This document shows positions 32,126 through 41,277 of a stretch of 43,127 nt of DNA, in pieces. The notes beneath the pieces were generated by a model. The model was not told the DNA's origin. It ran no database searches and worked only from the letters and a program-made list of their open reading frames with translations. Position 1 is the first letter of the stretch. Every line of letters begins with the position of its first letter. The position numbers were made by a program, and so were the translations under genes. The DNA comes from a virus: positions 1-43,127 of IMG/VR virus record IMGVR_UViG_3300040801_002965, one strand, 5' to 3'.

Positions 32126-34870
32126 TTACGGGCTGTACGGGGTACGGTCCGCCGTGGTGTGGACGATCACCGAGGTGTGCCGCTTGCGCAGCGGCTTGGG
32201 CACCTTGATGGCCGACAGCTCCCAGCCCCAGGCTTCCTTCTCGCCGGTGAGCGAGCCGTTGGCGTCGCGATAGTCCACCGGCTGGCCGTCGATGCTCCAG
32301 GGGCGGGCGATGGTGTAGCTGAGCATGCCGCGCTGACCCATCAGGATCCGCTCGTCGCCCAGGTCCACGCCCGGCGCGTTGGAGCCGAACGCCGGAATGC
32401 CCTTCACCGTCTCCAGATCGCCCTGGGCGCTGGTGTCGGTGCCGTCGCGCTTGGAGTGCGCCGTGAAGTTCTCGGCGTTGGTGCAGATGTCGTTGAGCGT
32501 CGGGCTCATGAACTGGTAGTCCGGCACCCCGCGCAGGTCGCTGTTCATCGTGGCCTTGCGGCTGCCGATGGCGCGCAGCAGGCCGTTCAGGTGCTTCTCC
32601 AGCGTGGTCTCGGCGCTGTTGAAGTCCAGGTTGAACTTGCCCACGTTGGTGGCGTAGCTGTAGCCCACGGCACTGGCCGAGGCGGCCTGCGGATCCGGGT
32701 TGCCATCCTTGTCGACGAGCTGCAGCTTGGCCAGGTTGTAGCTGACCACGCGGTAGTAGGTGCCGGCCGACTGGTCGCCCGTTCCGTCCCAGGCCGTGAT
32801 GGTCGTGGGCGAGCCGCCGATGGTCAGGTTCACGCTGATCGGGTTCTCGACCGAGCCGACGGCATTGCCTTCCATGTCGTACTGCTGGAAGGGCCGCACA
32901 AGCGGGTACTGGGCCAGCGTGATGACGGAGTTGGTGCCGTCGAGCTGAGAATGGACTTCCTCGTCCTCGACATCCACCGCCTGGTACTGATCGGCCACGC
33001 GCTGCAGTTCGTTGAGAATGCGCCGGGCGACAAGTTCGCGCATGATGCGGGCGTTGGCGGCCAGGTTGCGGGCCCAGGCATCCCAGTTGATCTGGGAGGC
33101 GCGGGTCAGGTGCATGACCTCCACCGACAGGATCATGGCCAGCTTCATCGGAAGCAGGTAGGCCATGTCCATGCGCTGGCGAACGCCGCTGCGCGGGATC
33201 GGGCCACGCTCGTAGACAATGCCGTCGTTCGGAATCGACGCGGCGTCGCCCTGTTCCTCGTAGGGAATCTGGGTGGTGCCGGTCGCGCCAAAGTCGGTGA
33301 GCGTCTGGACGAGCTGCAGAATGTAGGTGTCGGAGAAGATCTCCGTGATCACCTCGCGCATGAAGCTGACCGGCAGGTCCGTGTCGGATACCTGGGTGTT
33401 GCCGCCTTCGGCCAGGATGATCTGGCGCTCGCGGTGCAGCTTGGGCGCGTGGAGCTGGTCGAAATGGCTCAGCACCTTCTTCGCGAACGGATGCAGCTTG
33501 TCGGGTTCGGCCAGGCGAATCTTGCCCTGCATGTACTCGGACGTGCCCTTGAGCTTCGTGTGAATCTCGGAGCTGAGCTTCTTGATGCCGTTGGACTCGT
33601 CCACGCCCATGCGCGGCGTGCCCGTGCGGCTGTCGCCGTAGCCCTGGGCGGCGAGCTGGCGGGCGGCCTCGAGGTCGTGCGCCTGCTTCACCTGGAACTC
33701 GGCCAGGCGACGGACCTGGTCGTCGGACATGTTGACCGTGATCAGGTCGTCGACCTGCTTGCAGAGTTCCTTCTTCGTGTCGTCGCTCAGGCCCTCGGCC
33801 TGGTCGACGGTGTCGCTGAAGGTCTTCTTCCGCGCGTCGAGGTTCTGGGCGAGCTGCTTGCGCTCGTCCTCTTCGGCCTTGCGGGCCTCGGCGAGCTGCT
33901 TCGCGACAGCCTTTTCGAGGTCTTCGGCCGACAGCGCCTTGCCGCCACCGTCGTCGTTGGGCTTTTCGCCGGCCTTCGGCAGGCCCTCGATCGTCAGCGT
34001 GACGTTCTCGCCGGGCTTGGCAGCGGCCAGCTTCTTCCCGGTGGCCTCGAACTGATCGGCCAGGGCCTTCAGCTTGTCCTCGTCGTCGCCCACGTTGGCG
34101 GCGGCGAGCTTGTAGGCGCCGGTCAGGGATTCAACGGCATCCTTGGAAAGTGACAGGGCCGCCAGGGCGGCAGCCAGTGCTTTGAGGTGCTTGTCCATTT
34201 TCGCGCTCCAGTCATTTGAAAGCTGCCGGACCAGCTCCGGATGGAGCAGGGTGGGGCCGGCAGCGATGGAATCCGGGGTCAGGTGGATATCGGAGAGTTC
34301 TACGGGGTCGAGGTGCTTGATCACCGGGCGGGTCGTCAGGCCGGCGCCCATCAGCACGGCGCCGTGGGCCTTGCGCTGCTCGTTGTCGCGGTAGTTTTCG
34401 TGGAACTCGGCCGAGAGATAGATCATCTTCTTCCGGCGCACGGCATCCAGGCCGTACTCGGTCCAGCGCACCAGCGCGCGCAGCCGTTTGTTCTCGCGGC
34501 TGAGCTTCAATATCTCCGCTGCCGCGCCTTGGTCCGGCCGGTGCTGCACATCCACGAACACCTTCTGGCCCAGCACACCGGCGTCGAAGTTCGCGACCAT
34601 CTGGTCGAGCTGCTTCGCGGTGATCTCGAAGTCGCCATAGCGCTCGTCGTAGAACGTGCCGGTTCGCGTGAGCGTGATCCAGCTCTCCGTCTCGCCTTCG
34701 TCAAGGGAAATCTGCGCACCGGAAAGGAAACGCACCGCCCGGTGGTCCTTGCTGGCCGACAGTTGGAGTACCCGTCCGAAGGAACGCACCGCGGACGAAA
34801 AACCGGCGCCCAGGACCAGAACCCGGGGCGCCGTACTGTCGATACCTGCAATGGGAGTACTCGATTTCAC
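32126..34870 (-). CDS. Protease-scaffold-major capsid fusion protein (914 aa)
   Basis: Three regions in one frame. About 40-220 resembles Mu gpI-type prohead protease (FYDERYGDFEITAKQLDQMV, VFVDVQHRP, IYLSAEF, LMGAGLTTRPVI). About 225-480 is Lys/Glu/Ala-rich and helical, scaffold-like. About 490-914 looks like a major capsid protein (LPVSFMREVITEIFSDTYIL ... GVPDYQFMSPTLND ... AWGWELSAIKVP). The start is GTG, with its AGG ribosome site inside a hairpin. An in-frame ATG at 34198 (residue 225) has GGAG seven bases upstream and could give a separate scaffold-capsid product of 690 residues. Confidence 0.85.
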   Translation of the reverse strand: MKSSTPIAGIDSTAPRVLVLGAGFSSAVRSFGRVLQLSASKDHRAVRFLSGAQISLDEGETESWITLTRTGTFYDERYGDFEITAKQLDQMVANFDAGVLGQKVFVDVQHRPDQGAAAEILKLSRENKRLRALVRWTEYGLDAVRRKKMIYLSAEFHENYRDNEQRKAHGAVLMGAGLTTRPVIKHLDPVELSDIHLTPDSIAAGPTLLHPELVRQLSNDWSAKMDKHLKALAAALAALSLSKDAVESLTGAYKLAAANVGDDEDKLKALADQFEATGKKLAAAKPGENVTLTIEGLPKAGEKPNDDGGGKALSAEDLEKAVAKQLAEARKAEEDERKQLAQNLDARKKTFSDTVDQAEGLSDDTKKELCKQVDDLITVNMSDDQVRRLAEFQVKQAHDLEAARQLAAQGYGDSRTGTPRMGVDESNGIKKLSSEIHTKLKGTSEYMQGKIRLAEPDKLHPFAKKVLSHFDQLHAPKLHRERQIILAEGGNTQVSDTDLPVSFMREVITEIFSDTYILQLVQTLTDFGATGTTQIPYEEQGDAASIPNDGIVYERGPIPRSGVRQRMDMAYLLPMKLAMILSVEVMHLTRASQINWDAWARNLAANARIMRELVARRILNELQRVADQYQAVDVEDEEVHSQLDGTNSVITLAQYPLVRPFQQYDMEGNAVGSVENPISVNLTIGGSPTTITAWDGTGDQSAGTYYRVVSYNLAKLQLVDKDGNPDPQAASASAVGYSYATNVGKFNLDFNSAETTLEKHLNGLLRAIGSRKATMNSDLRGVPDYQFMSPTLNDICTNAENFTAHSKRDGTDTSAQGDLETVKGIPAFGSNAPGVDLGDERILMGQRGMLSYTIARPWSIDGQPVDYRDANGSLTGEKEAWGWELSAIKVPKPLRKRHTSVIVHTTADRTPYSP
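34196..34209 (-). promoter_or_regulatory. Internal translation start in the capsid fusion gene
   Basis: Minus-strand GGAG, seven bases, then ATG (34198), in frame with the full gene at residue 225, exactly where the protease part ends and the scaffold-like part starts. This mirrors lambda C/Nu3 and similar nested scaffolds. Confidence 0.6.
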
Positions 34871-34876
34871 CTTGTC

Positions 34877-34895
34877 ACCTGCCTTTCGGGCAGGT
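34877..34895 (-). promoter_or_regulatory. Hairpin covering the ribosome site of the capsid fusion gene
   Basis: On the minus strand ACCTGCC, loop CGAAA, GGCAGGT: a perfect 7-bp stem ending six bases before the GTG start. The AGG used as ribosome site is in its 3' arm, so translation from GTG would need unfolding or be held low. Confidence 0.55.
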
Positions 34896-34943
34896 TCAGG
34901 CTATGAAGTTGCCGGCGTCAGGGAAACGGGGCGAAGTGGCGGG

Positions 34944-34980
34944 CAAAAAGAAACCCCGACAGGGCCCTGCCGGGGTTTCT
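34944..34980 (-). terminator. Rho-independent terminator after the MuF gene
   Basis: On the minus strand a stem of AGAAACCCCGGCAG with one G-T pair, centre GGGCCC, then TTTCTTTTTG. It lies about 60 bases below the MuF stop and before the capsid fusion gene, dividing the late region into a packaging unit and a capsid-tail unit. Confidence 0.8.
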
Positions 34981-35040
34981 CTGGCCCGGCGTCCCGGGGC
35001 TTCTCTCGCTGTGGCATTCAATACGTGGTAGGTCTTGAGC

Positions 35041-36129
35041 CTATCCCTCAAAGCGCTCCACGTCCACCCCCTTGCGCTTCAGGCTCTCGCGCAGCTTCGA
35101 CCAGGGCGTGGCGATGCTGCGCTCGGTTAAATGGCCGGCGCGGAACGCGCGCAGCTTGGCCTCGCTGCCGCCCAGGGCGGGCAACACAATGCTATCGGGC
35201 TGGTCTCCCAGCCAGTCGATTCGGCTCTGCTTCCCGGAGCGGTCTTCGTCCGTGACCTCGTCTCGGAAGACGACTTGCTCATAGCTCATCGTGTTGGGGT
35301 GCGCTGGCCAGGGCGAGCGGTCGGGCGGGTAGACGCCGGGGCCCAGCCCGTAGATGTTGGCGCTGGCATGCACGTCGCAGATATCGACGCGCGGATGATT
35401 CGGGCTCAGCCTGAACTGGACACCGGCCACATCCGGGTGCGCGGCCGCAGCGGCGCGGTGCGCCATACCGTGGGCGCGGACGGATTCGGTGCGCATTACC
35501 TGGAGCGCCTTGCGGTATTCCTGCCCGCCGTCGAGCTCGTTGCGCGCCTTCAGCGCAATGGCCTGGGCCTTGGCCCTCTCGCGCCGGCTGAGCACGTCGT
35601 CGGGGATCGGCTCGTTCCGCAGCACGTAGTCCTGGGCGGCCCGGCTGGCGGACTGGCCTTCGGCCACGGCCGTTTCGATGTGCTGGCGAATCGTGCGGCG
35701 CGAACTGGCGTCGAGGCGCCACAGCCGGTCGGATAGCTGCAGGCCGTTGGCATCCTGGAAGGTGCGAACGCCGCGCATGACCTGCTCGGTAAGCTGCGCG
35801 GTGGTGGCCTCCAGGGGTTGGCCTTGAAATGGACGAATGCCCAGCTCTGCCATGCGCTCCATGCCGGTGTCGAGGCGGGCCGACGCTTCGGCGTTCAGGT
35901 CGTCCAGTATCTCGTCGACGATCCGGCGCAGCCGGCGCACCTGGTCGACGCCGATCACGCCTTCGGCGTTCGCGGCCTGCTGGATCTCGGCCTGCAGAAT
36001 CTCGCCAGCGCGGCGGTAGAGCTCGAGCAGCGCGGTCTCCTGCGCCTCGAGAAAGCGCGCCAGCTCGCGCTGGCCCTCGCGATGGGCACGGCGGATGGCG
36101 TTGGCGATCGGGTTGGTCCCGGTAGGCAC
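35041..36129 (-). CDS. MuF-type minor head protein (362 aa)
   Basis: Head morphogenesis protein related to Mu gpF and SPP1 gp7. The N-terminal half is helical (ANAIRRAHREGQRELARFLE). The C-terminal part carries MRTESVRAHGMAHRAAAAAH followed by DICDVHASANIYGLGPGVYP and PWPAHPNTMSYEQVVF, the family's conserved region. It follows the portal gene as usual. The start is GTG 36129 because TAA lies two codons upstream; no ribosome site is visible. Confidence 0.88.
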   Translation of the reverse strand: MPTGTNPIANAIRRAHREGQRELARFLEAQETALLELYRRAGEILQAEIQQAANAEGVIGVDQVRRLRRIVDEILDDLNAEASARLDTGMERMAELGIRPFQGQPLEATTAQLTEQVMRGVRTFQDANGLQLSDRLWRLDASSRRTIRQHIETAVAEGQSASRAAQDYVLRNEPIPDDVLSRRERAKAQAIALKARNELDGGQEYRKALQVMRTESVRAHGMAHRAAAAAHPDVAGVQFRLSPNHPRVDICDVHASANIYGLGPGVYPPDRSPWPAHPNTMSYEQVVFRDEVTDEDRSGKQSRIDWLGDQPDSIVLPALGGSEAKLRAFRAGHLTERSIATPWSKLRESLKRKGVDVERFEG

Positions 36130-36167
36130 TATTTAAAATTCCGCGCTGAAATTTGAATAGTTGGGCG

Positions 36168-37562
36168 CTAGCGGTTCGTGATTGACGTTCCGCTGTCGCC
36201 CTTTCGATCATTCCCCGGCGTGATCGACACTTTCGGCGGGCGGCCGCTGCCGCCCTCCGGGCCGGCGACGCCGCCCGGGTAGGGCTCGAAGTCCTCGGCC
36301 TCTTTCTCCAGGTTGCCCTTTTCCTTGTCCGGATCCAGTCCGGCCGTGCGCCAGACGGTGTCCATGCTGGCGCCAACGGCCTGGCGCTTCAGGGCGAGGT
36401 CGGCTCGCTGGTTCACGCTGAGCGCATGCGGCTCCTTGAATCGGATCTGGAAGTCGACGGCCTGCGGATTGATGCCGGAAAGCAGCAGGTCCAATGCGAA
36501 GGCCTGCTGGTAAGCCTCGGCCACCAGTTCCTGCATGGACTCGAGCTCTTCGGCGTAGTCGCGTTTCAGGTCCTCGAGGATGTCGCGAGGGATGTCGTCG
36601 ACGTAGCCGAACAGGCCCTTCGGTGCCGGGGCGCTGGAAAAGAAGGAATCGAGCAGCAGCACGATGTCCTTGATCTGGTCCAGGTTGGCATCGCCGCCAA
36701 TGGCGGTCACGCCGGCGTCTTTCTTGTTGGTGTAGTAGTCCTTCCAGTTGCCTTCGGCCTGGTCCTGCTCGACGTTCTTCTGGTAGTTCTTCATTTCCGG
36801 GTCGCTGGCGCCCGGGATGTTGTGGTGAAGCTGCTGCGGCGCGCGCGTGCGGCGGCGGACGACCAGGTCCGACTCGGTCATCGTCAGCTGCTTCCACAGC
36901 TTGCGGCCGGCGTCGATATACGGCCGGCCCAGGCAGCCCCAATCATCGTAATTATCCGGCGCCAGGCGCACCATCTTGAGCTGCCACAGCGCAAAGCTTG
37001 CCACCACGCGATTGCCGGGCCACTCGATTTGGTCATAGGCGCGCTTCACATCCTCGAAACGGCCGTCCTTGCCGACGCGGGGCAGGATGGTTTCCGAAGG
37101 CATGCGCACTGCCCCGATCACCTGCGGCCGGCCGACCTCCGGCCGGCTGACCACCATCTGCAGCGGCAGGTTGCCTTCCATCATCAGCCCGCGGAAGTCG
37201 CTTTCCAGCTTGGCGCGCTGGTCCAGGCCCAGGCGCTGCTCAAACTCGCGCCAGCGCTTCTTCAGCGCCTCGTTGCCGGCGCCGACTTCGAGCACCAGGC
37301 CGCCCTTGACCGCAGATCGCGCCGTGCGGGTGTGAATGCGGCGCACGCGCGGGTCCTGCTTGTCCATCAGGCGCACGTCATGAATCGACTGGCGGATTTC
37401 CAGGTCGATCCACATTTCTGCGTAGGTGCGAGCGGCCTGGTCCAGGGGCCGGACGCGCGAGCCGCTTTCGGTCGACGCTTCGTGTTCGCCCGGCAACTTG
37501 TAGCCGCGGCCGCGCATGCGCCGGTCGGCGACGCGATCGAGCAGGTTGGCAAGAATTCCCAT
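36168..37562 (-). CDS. Portal protein (464 aa)
   Basis: Forms the dodecameric ring through which DNA enters the head. Its position between large terminase and MuF, its length, and segments such as GGLVLEVGAGNEALKKRW, MPSETILPRVGKDGRFEDVK, a central stem-like helix rich region (LEDLKRDYAEELESMQELVA) and the acidic/Gly-rich C-terminus fit the family. ATG 37562 follows GGAACGACC, eight bases below the terminase stop. Confidence 0.88.
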   Translation of the reverse strand: MGILANLLDRVADRRMRGRGYKLPGEHEASTESGSRVRPLDQAARTYAEMWIDLEIRQSIHDVRLMDKQDPRVRRIHTRTARSAVKGGLVLEVGAGNEALKKRWREFEQRLGLDQRAKLESDFRGLMMEGNLPLQMVVSRPEVGRPQVIGAVRMPSETILPRVGKDGRFEDVKRAYDQIEWPGNRVVASFALWQLKMVRLAPDNYDDWGCLGRPYIDAGRKLWKQLTMTESDLVVRRRTRAPQQLHHNIPGASDPEMKNYQKNVEQDQAEGNWKDYYTNKKDAGVTAIGGDANLDQIKDIVLLLDSFFSSAPAPKGLFGYVDDIPRDILEDLKRDYAEELESMQELVAEAYQQAFALDLLLSGINPQAVDFQIRFKEPHALSVNQRADLALKRQAVGASMDTVWRTAGLDPDKEKGNLEKEAEDFEPYPGGVAGPEGGSGRPPKVSITPGNDRKGDSGTSITNR

Positions 37563-37570
37563 GGTCGTTC

Positions 37571-39142
37571 CTATCCGTGGCCGGCCAGCAACTGCTGGCG
37601 GTTGTGGGTGGTAGTCAGGATGCAGGTTTCGGTCTCGTCAGCGCCCCTGGTGTCGAGAGCCCAGGCGGCGGCCATCATGGCGTCGAAGCCGTCGTCGCCG
37701 ATCTTGCGGTTCACCATCTTGTAGGTGGAGTAGGGCGCGCCCGACTTTTCTTCCTTGATGTTGACGAGCTGGCGGCACAGGTCGCGCAGGTCGCGCAGAT
37801 CCTCGGTTTCGATGTGGTGGTCGTCGAAGTACGGAATGACCACGTGCCCGCCGCTGAAGGCCTGCGCCAGTCGCCTGGCCATCTGGTGTTTCGTCATGCC
37901 GTCGAAGCGCAGCGGCGAGAAGGGCCATTCCTTCCAGGTGCTCGAGGTCGACTCGCCGTCACCCACGGCGCGGCGGTCGATCGTCGTCAAGCCCTCGGAG
38001 AAAAGCTTGTCGTTCAGGCCCGAGAGCATGCCCACGGCGAACGCGTCGCCGATCGCTTCATCCGGCCTGAAATAGCGCCAGAAGCCCAGCAGGTCGCGCT
38101 TGACCACCTCGTCATCCTCCGCCGCCGGCCAGAATTTGCAGAAGATCACGACCAGGAACATGCCGACCTGTTCGGTCACGATCAGGCAGTGCCGGGAACT
38201 CTCCGGGCGCTCACCGTGGCCGCCGGCATCGTAGCCAAAGCTGAGCAGGCCGCGCTTGCGGTACTCGGCCCCCGGCATGGGCTGCGCAATCTGGAAGCGC
38301 GAGCGCAGGCCCATCTGCAGGGCGCGGCGCATGTGCGATTCCCAGATCAGGTTGCGGCCGGAAACGTTCTTGCAGAGCACCTGGCGCAGGTATTCGTCGG
38401 GCGTGAGCTCGCTGGCCATCTGGTCGAACACGCTGGCGTGGGCAATGCCCATTTCCTCGGCCAGGTACCGGTCGACGGGCGGCAGCAGGTGGTAGCCGCC
38501 GGAGTCGATCAGGCCCTGCAGCGTGTCGGCGCCTTTGAATACCCCGGTGATGCGGATCTGCGGATCGTTGATCGCGTCCGGATCTGCGCCCAGGCGCTGG
38601 CTGGCACCCAGCATCGGCAGGAACCGGCCGTGCAGGCGATCGTGGGGCATGTCGTCAACTTCGTCCAGGCTGGCCAGCGTCAGGTCGCCGCCGTCGATCT
38701 GACTCATGATGCCGTAGGACTGCGCCAGAGACCGGTTGCAGAACTGGTACCGGGAGTCGCTCATCTGCTTGCGGCCGTTTTTGTAGCGCAGCCAGGCCTT
38801 GAGGATGTCGGATCGCTCGATCGCTTCGATGTGGTAGCCCAGGGCCGTGGACGCCTGCTGCTGGCGCGGCGCAACAATGCCGAGCTCCTGGTCGGCATGC
38901 GTGGCCAGGTATTTCAGGTTGTAGAGCTCTTTCGAGGTGGTCTTGCGGGTACGGCGGCAGCTCACGTCGATGGTGTTCGGGTGCTTGTCCATCTCGTACT
39001 GCTTCAGGATCTGCACCGGGTCGAGCTCAACGCCGTGCACGTGCTTGTGCCACAGGTAGTGGTCATCTGCGTAGCGCATGACCTCGATCTCGGCCTGGCT
39101 CTGCAGCCGGGCGCGCTGGGCCGATGAGACCCGCTCAGCCAT
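37571..39142 (-). CDS. terL: Terminase large subunit (523 aa)
   Basis: ATP-driven DNA packaging motor and nuclease. The Walker A region is the divergent SCRRTRKTT (61-69). Walker B is LTLASLDEVDD (154-164, D160 E161). The RNase H-like nuclease domain begins at SFGYDAGGHG (D305) and has a late DAMMAAAWAL. ATG 39142 overlaps the previous gene and is preferred over in-frame starts farther upstream because it matches the ATGGCTGA overlap. Confidence 0.92.
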   Translation of the reverse strand: MAERVSSAQRARLQSQAEIEVMRYADDHYLWHKHVHGVELDPVQILKQYEMDKHPNTIDVSCRRTRKTTSKELYNLKYLATHADQELGIVAPRQQQASTALGYHIEAIERSDILKAWLRYKNGRKQMSDSRYQFCNRSLAQSYGIMSQIDGGDLTLASLDEVDDMPHDRLHGRFLPMLGASQRLGADPDAINDPQIRITGVFKGADTLQGLIDSGGYHLLPPVDRYLAEEMGIAHASVFDQMASELTPDEYLRQVLCKNVSGRNLIWESHMRRALQMGLRSRFQIAQPMPGAEYRKRGLLSFGYDAGGHGERPESSRHCLIVTEQVGMFLVVIFCKFWPAAEDDEVVKRDLLGFWRYFRPDEAIGDAFAVGMLSGLNDKLFSEGLTTIDRRAVGDGESTSSTWKEWPFSPLRFDGMTKHQMARRLAQAFSGGHVVIPYFDDHHIETEDLRDLRDLCRQLVNIKEEKSGAPYSTYKMVNRKIGDDGFDAMMAAAWALDTRGADETETCILTTTHNRQQLLAGHG

Positions 39143-40085
39143 CCGGCCCCTCCAGCTCGCGGTGCTCGGCGAGGATCGGGTCCTTCTTCCGGCGCTCGTC
39201 GGCGAGCTGCAGCCGGTTCTCGAGTGCCTCAAGGGCGCGCACCCCGCGCTCCCGCGCTTCGCCTTCGTCTTCCGATTTCACCTTCTGCGCGTCGATGTAC
39301 CCGCGCAGCAGCGCATCGTCGTCCTGCTGGCGCATCGTCAGGCCGGCATCGGCCAGCGTCAGGTTCAGGTTTTTCATCGCGTCGATCAGGTGCTTGATCA
39401 GCGGATTGGCTTCGACCTTCCTGATGATCTGGCGCTCGCCCTGGCTGTTGGTGAACTCCGCCAGGTGGAACTCGCCATCCTTGTCGAAATACCACTCGGG
39501 CGACTCCAGCTCATAGCCGCGGCGCTGCACGGCCAGGAACATGGAATCGATCATCGCGATCGCATTGGCCTGGAGGCGGGCCAGAATGCCCTTGAGCATG
39601 GACGGATCGCCGGTCTCGTAGGCCAGGTGCGTCTGGAAGAAGAGCTCGGTGCGCTGCAGGCAGGGGCCGGATTTCGCCACCTGGTCGAGGCACAGATTGT
39701 CTCGGTACGGGCAGCCCTCGCAGGCATCGTATTGGCCCGGGCGCGCCGGGAAGTACGTGGCCACCTCGGCATTCATGCCGTGTTTCAGTGCGTTGAAGCG
39801 GGTGCGCTTGGCTTCCTCCGGCGTCGGGTGCCCCTCGAGGTTCGCCGCCGACTTCGCCTTGCCCTCCGGCGTCTTCGGCCCAGTCGCCCGCGCCCACATC
39901 TTGAACATGTTCCGCTGGCGCGGATCCTGCTCGGAAGTCTGGCCGCAGCTCGGGCAGGCCGCCTCGTACTGCCAGGGGTGATAGTCCTCGTCGCAGTCGA
40001 TGACACGATCCGGCGCACGCTCGAACACGTAGCCGCAGTTGCAAGCGAACCGAACCGTTTCCTGCTGTGGACGCACCTTTCCCAT
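39135..40085 (-). CDS. Zinc-cluster protein, terminase small subunit candidate (316 aa)
   Basis: Two cysteine clusters: CNCGYVF...CPSCGQ (15-47) and CEGCPYRDNLCLDQVAKSGPC (about 122-142). Between them is GPKTPEGKAKSAANLEGH...NALKHG, a motif common in phage proteins encoded just before the large terminase. The C-terminal half is helical. It overlaps terL by eight bases, so it probably works in packaging. The gene at 40710 competes for the small-subunit role. Confidence 0.7.
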   Translation of the reverse strand: MGKVRPQQETVRFACNCGYVFERAPDRVIDCDEDYHPWQYEAACPSCGQTSEQDPRQRNMFKMWARATGPKTPEGKAKSAANLEGHPTPEEAKRTRFNALKHGMNAEVATYFPARPGQYDACEGCPYRDNLCLDQVAKSGPCLQRTELFFQTHLAYETGDPSMLKGILARLQANAIAMIDSMFLAVQRRGYELESPEWYFDKDGEFHLAEFTNSQGERQIIRKVEANPLIKHLIDAMKNLNLTLADAGLTMRQQDDDALLRGYIDAQKVKSEDEGEARERGVRALEALENRLQLADERRKKDPILAEHRELEGPDG

Positions 40086-40141
40086 GCTGCCCGACGCTAC
40101 AAGCGCCCGGCCAGCACGGAAACGGGGCGGCGTGTCGCTGG

Positions 40142-40720
40142 TTACGGCAGAGGCGTGAAATGGTCGATAAGGCGATCGAGCAACCGTGAGGAGCTGGCAT
40201 GGAACTCGTTCAGCGCTTGTGGCAAGACATGCATCCGCTTTCTGTCCGCTTCGAAGCAGTCAGCGCGCCGCTTCAGAATCGCCTCCATTGCACCCCTGTT
40301 TCGCATCAAATCTACTCGGCCGGCGGAGTGCAGAAGGCAATGACGCACGTCCGATGCATCCATCAGGAAACACCAGTCCTCCGACTCTCCAAGTTCTTCA
40401 CCGAGCGCAGCCTTAAATAGCGGCTTGTACTTACGGATCCCGTTGCCCTTCTCTGGTGGTCTGAATGGCGGCGTTCGGCTCGCGTGATCCAAATGCTCCT
40501 CGAGCCAGGAATACATCATCAAGAAAACCGAATTGCAGAAAAGGCGTGGATAGAGCTCCCCAAATTTATGCGCGTTGGCGCGCTTCACGCGATCTTCCGA
40601 CCGCTCGAGCTCCCTGGTCCTTTCCAGGAGGGTCGCCGACACGTCCTTGTAGTACATCACCAGATGATTCAGGTTGTGGGTCGAGGACCAGGCGAAGAAT
40701 TCTTTTCTCTCATCGATCAT
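40142..40720 (-). CDS. HEPN-motif protein inside the packaging operon (192 aa)
   Basis: Helical protein containing DASDVRHCLLHSAGRVD (121-137); R126 and H131 form the R-x4-H signature of HEPN RNases, followed by the SAGRV turn typical of that family. Longer in-frame starts exist upstream, but ATG 40720 has AAGGTG eight bases before it and overlaps the previous gene end. It is not a usual packaging gene, so it may be a cargo abortive-infection factor or toxin. Confidence 0.72.
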   Translation of the reverse strand: MIDERKEFFAWSSTHNLNHLVMYYKDVSATLLERTRELERSEDRVKRANAHKFGELYPRLFCNSVFLMMYSWLEEHLDHASRTPPFRPPEKGNGIRKYKPLFKAALGEELGESEDWCFLMDASDVRHCLLHSAGRVDLMRNRGAMEAILKRRADCFEADRKRMHVLPQALNEFHASSSRLLDRLIDHFTPLP

Positions 40721-41249
40721 CGGACACCTTACTGTCTTGGGTTGCGCGTGCGTGGATGCGCTCGATCGTACGCGGGCTGAGGCCCGCCGCCGATCGCATC
40801 GGCCCCAGCATCCGCTGAATCTCAGTCGGCCCAAGCCCGGCCCGCGCCATTGCACTGATGATCTGGTCGCGCTGGTGCCGGAGAAAGGTTTTCTCCAGGC
40901 ACGGTACGTAGAGCCGTCGGCGATCGTCGAGCACCGGCTCGGCCTGGTCGAGCATCGACCACATCGCAATGAAGCGCTCGAACCCGACCAGCTCGGCCAT
41001 CCGTATCCACAGCTCGTTCAGCCCGCATTCGCGCAGCTCTTCGACCCGCGGATCGCCAGCGCCCAGGTCGGCCAGCGGATCGGCCACCGGCGCCCCGCAC
41101 CCACCGGCCGTATTGTCAGCCTTTGAGGATGTGCAAGTCTCTGGGTACCCACCCCCCCAGGTGGGCGCGCCCGATCGCTCCGCCGACCCCCCACCCGGGC
41201 CAGAATCATAGCCTTTGCCTATCGGTCTGTCCTTCGCTCGCCTGGTCAT
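40710..41249 (-). CDS. Putative DNA-binding protein, small terminase candidate (179 aa)
   Basis: The first 60 residues are Gly/Ser/Ala-rich and likely disordered. The C-terminal part has a helix-turn-helix-like stretch (AMARAGLGPTEIQRMLGPMR, then LSPRTIERIHAR). First gene of the late operon, where small terminases lie. ATG 41249 with AGGTGG is preferred over GTG 41258. A run of seven G bases (minus strand of 41152-41158) lies in the disordered part. Confidence 0.6.
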   Translation of the reverse strand: MTRRAKDRPIGKGYDSGPGGGSAERSGAPTWGGGYPETCTSSKADNTAGGCGAPVADPLADLGAGDPRVEELRECGLNELWIRMAELVGFERFIAMWSMLDQAEPVLDDRRRLYVPCLEKTFLRHQRDQIISAMARAGLGPTEIQRMLGPMRSAAGLSPRTIERIHARATQDSKVSDDR

Positions 41250-41277
41250 TCCTGCCACCTGATCGACTTTGCCGATT

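Noticed and set aside
32159-34153. Long rightward open frame opposite the capsid gene
   Set aside because: Antisense shadow caused by high GC; no ribosome site or domain, while the minus strand has clear virion motifs.
41152-41158. Run of seven C as a phase-variation tract in the small-terminase candidate
   Set aside because: Short for slippage, in a GC-rich disordered region, and a phase-variable packaging gene is unlikely.
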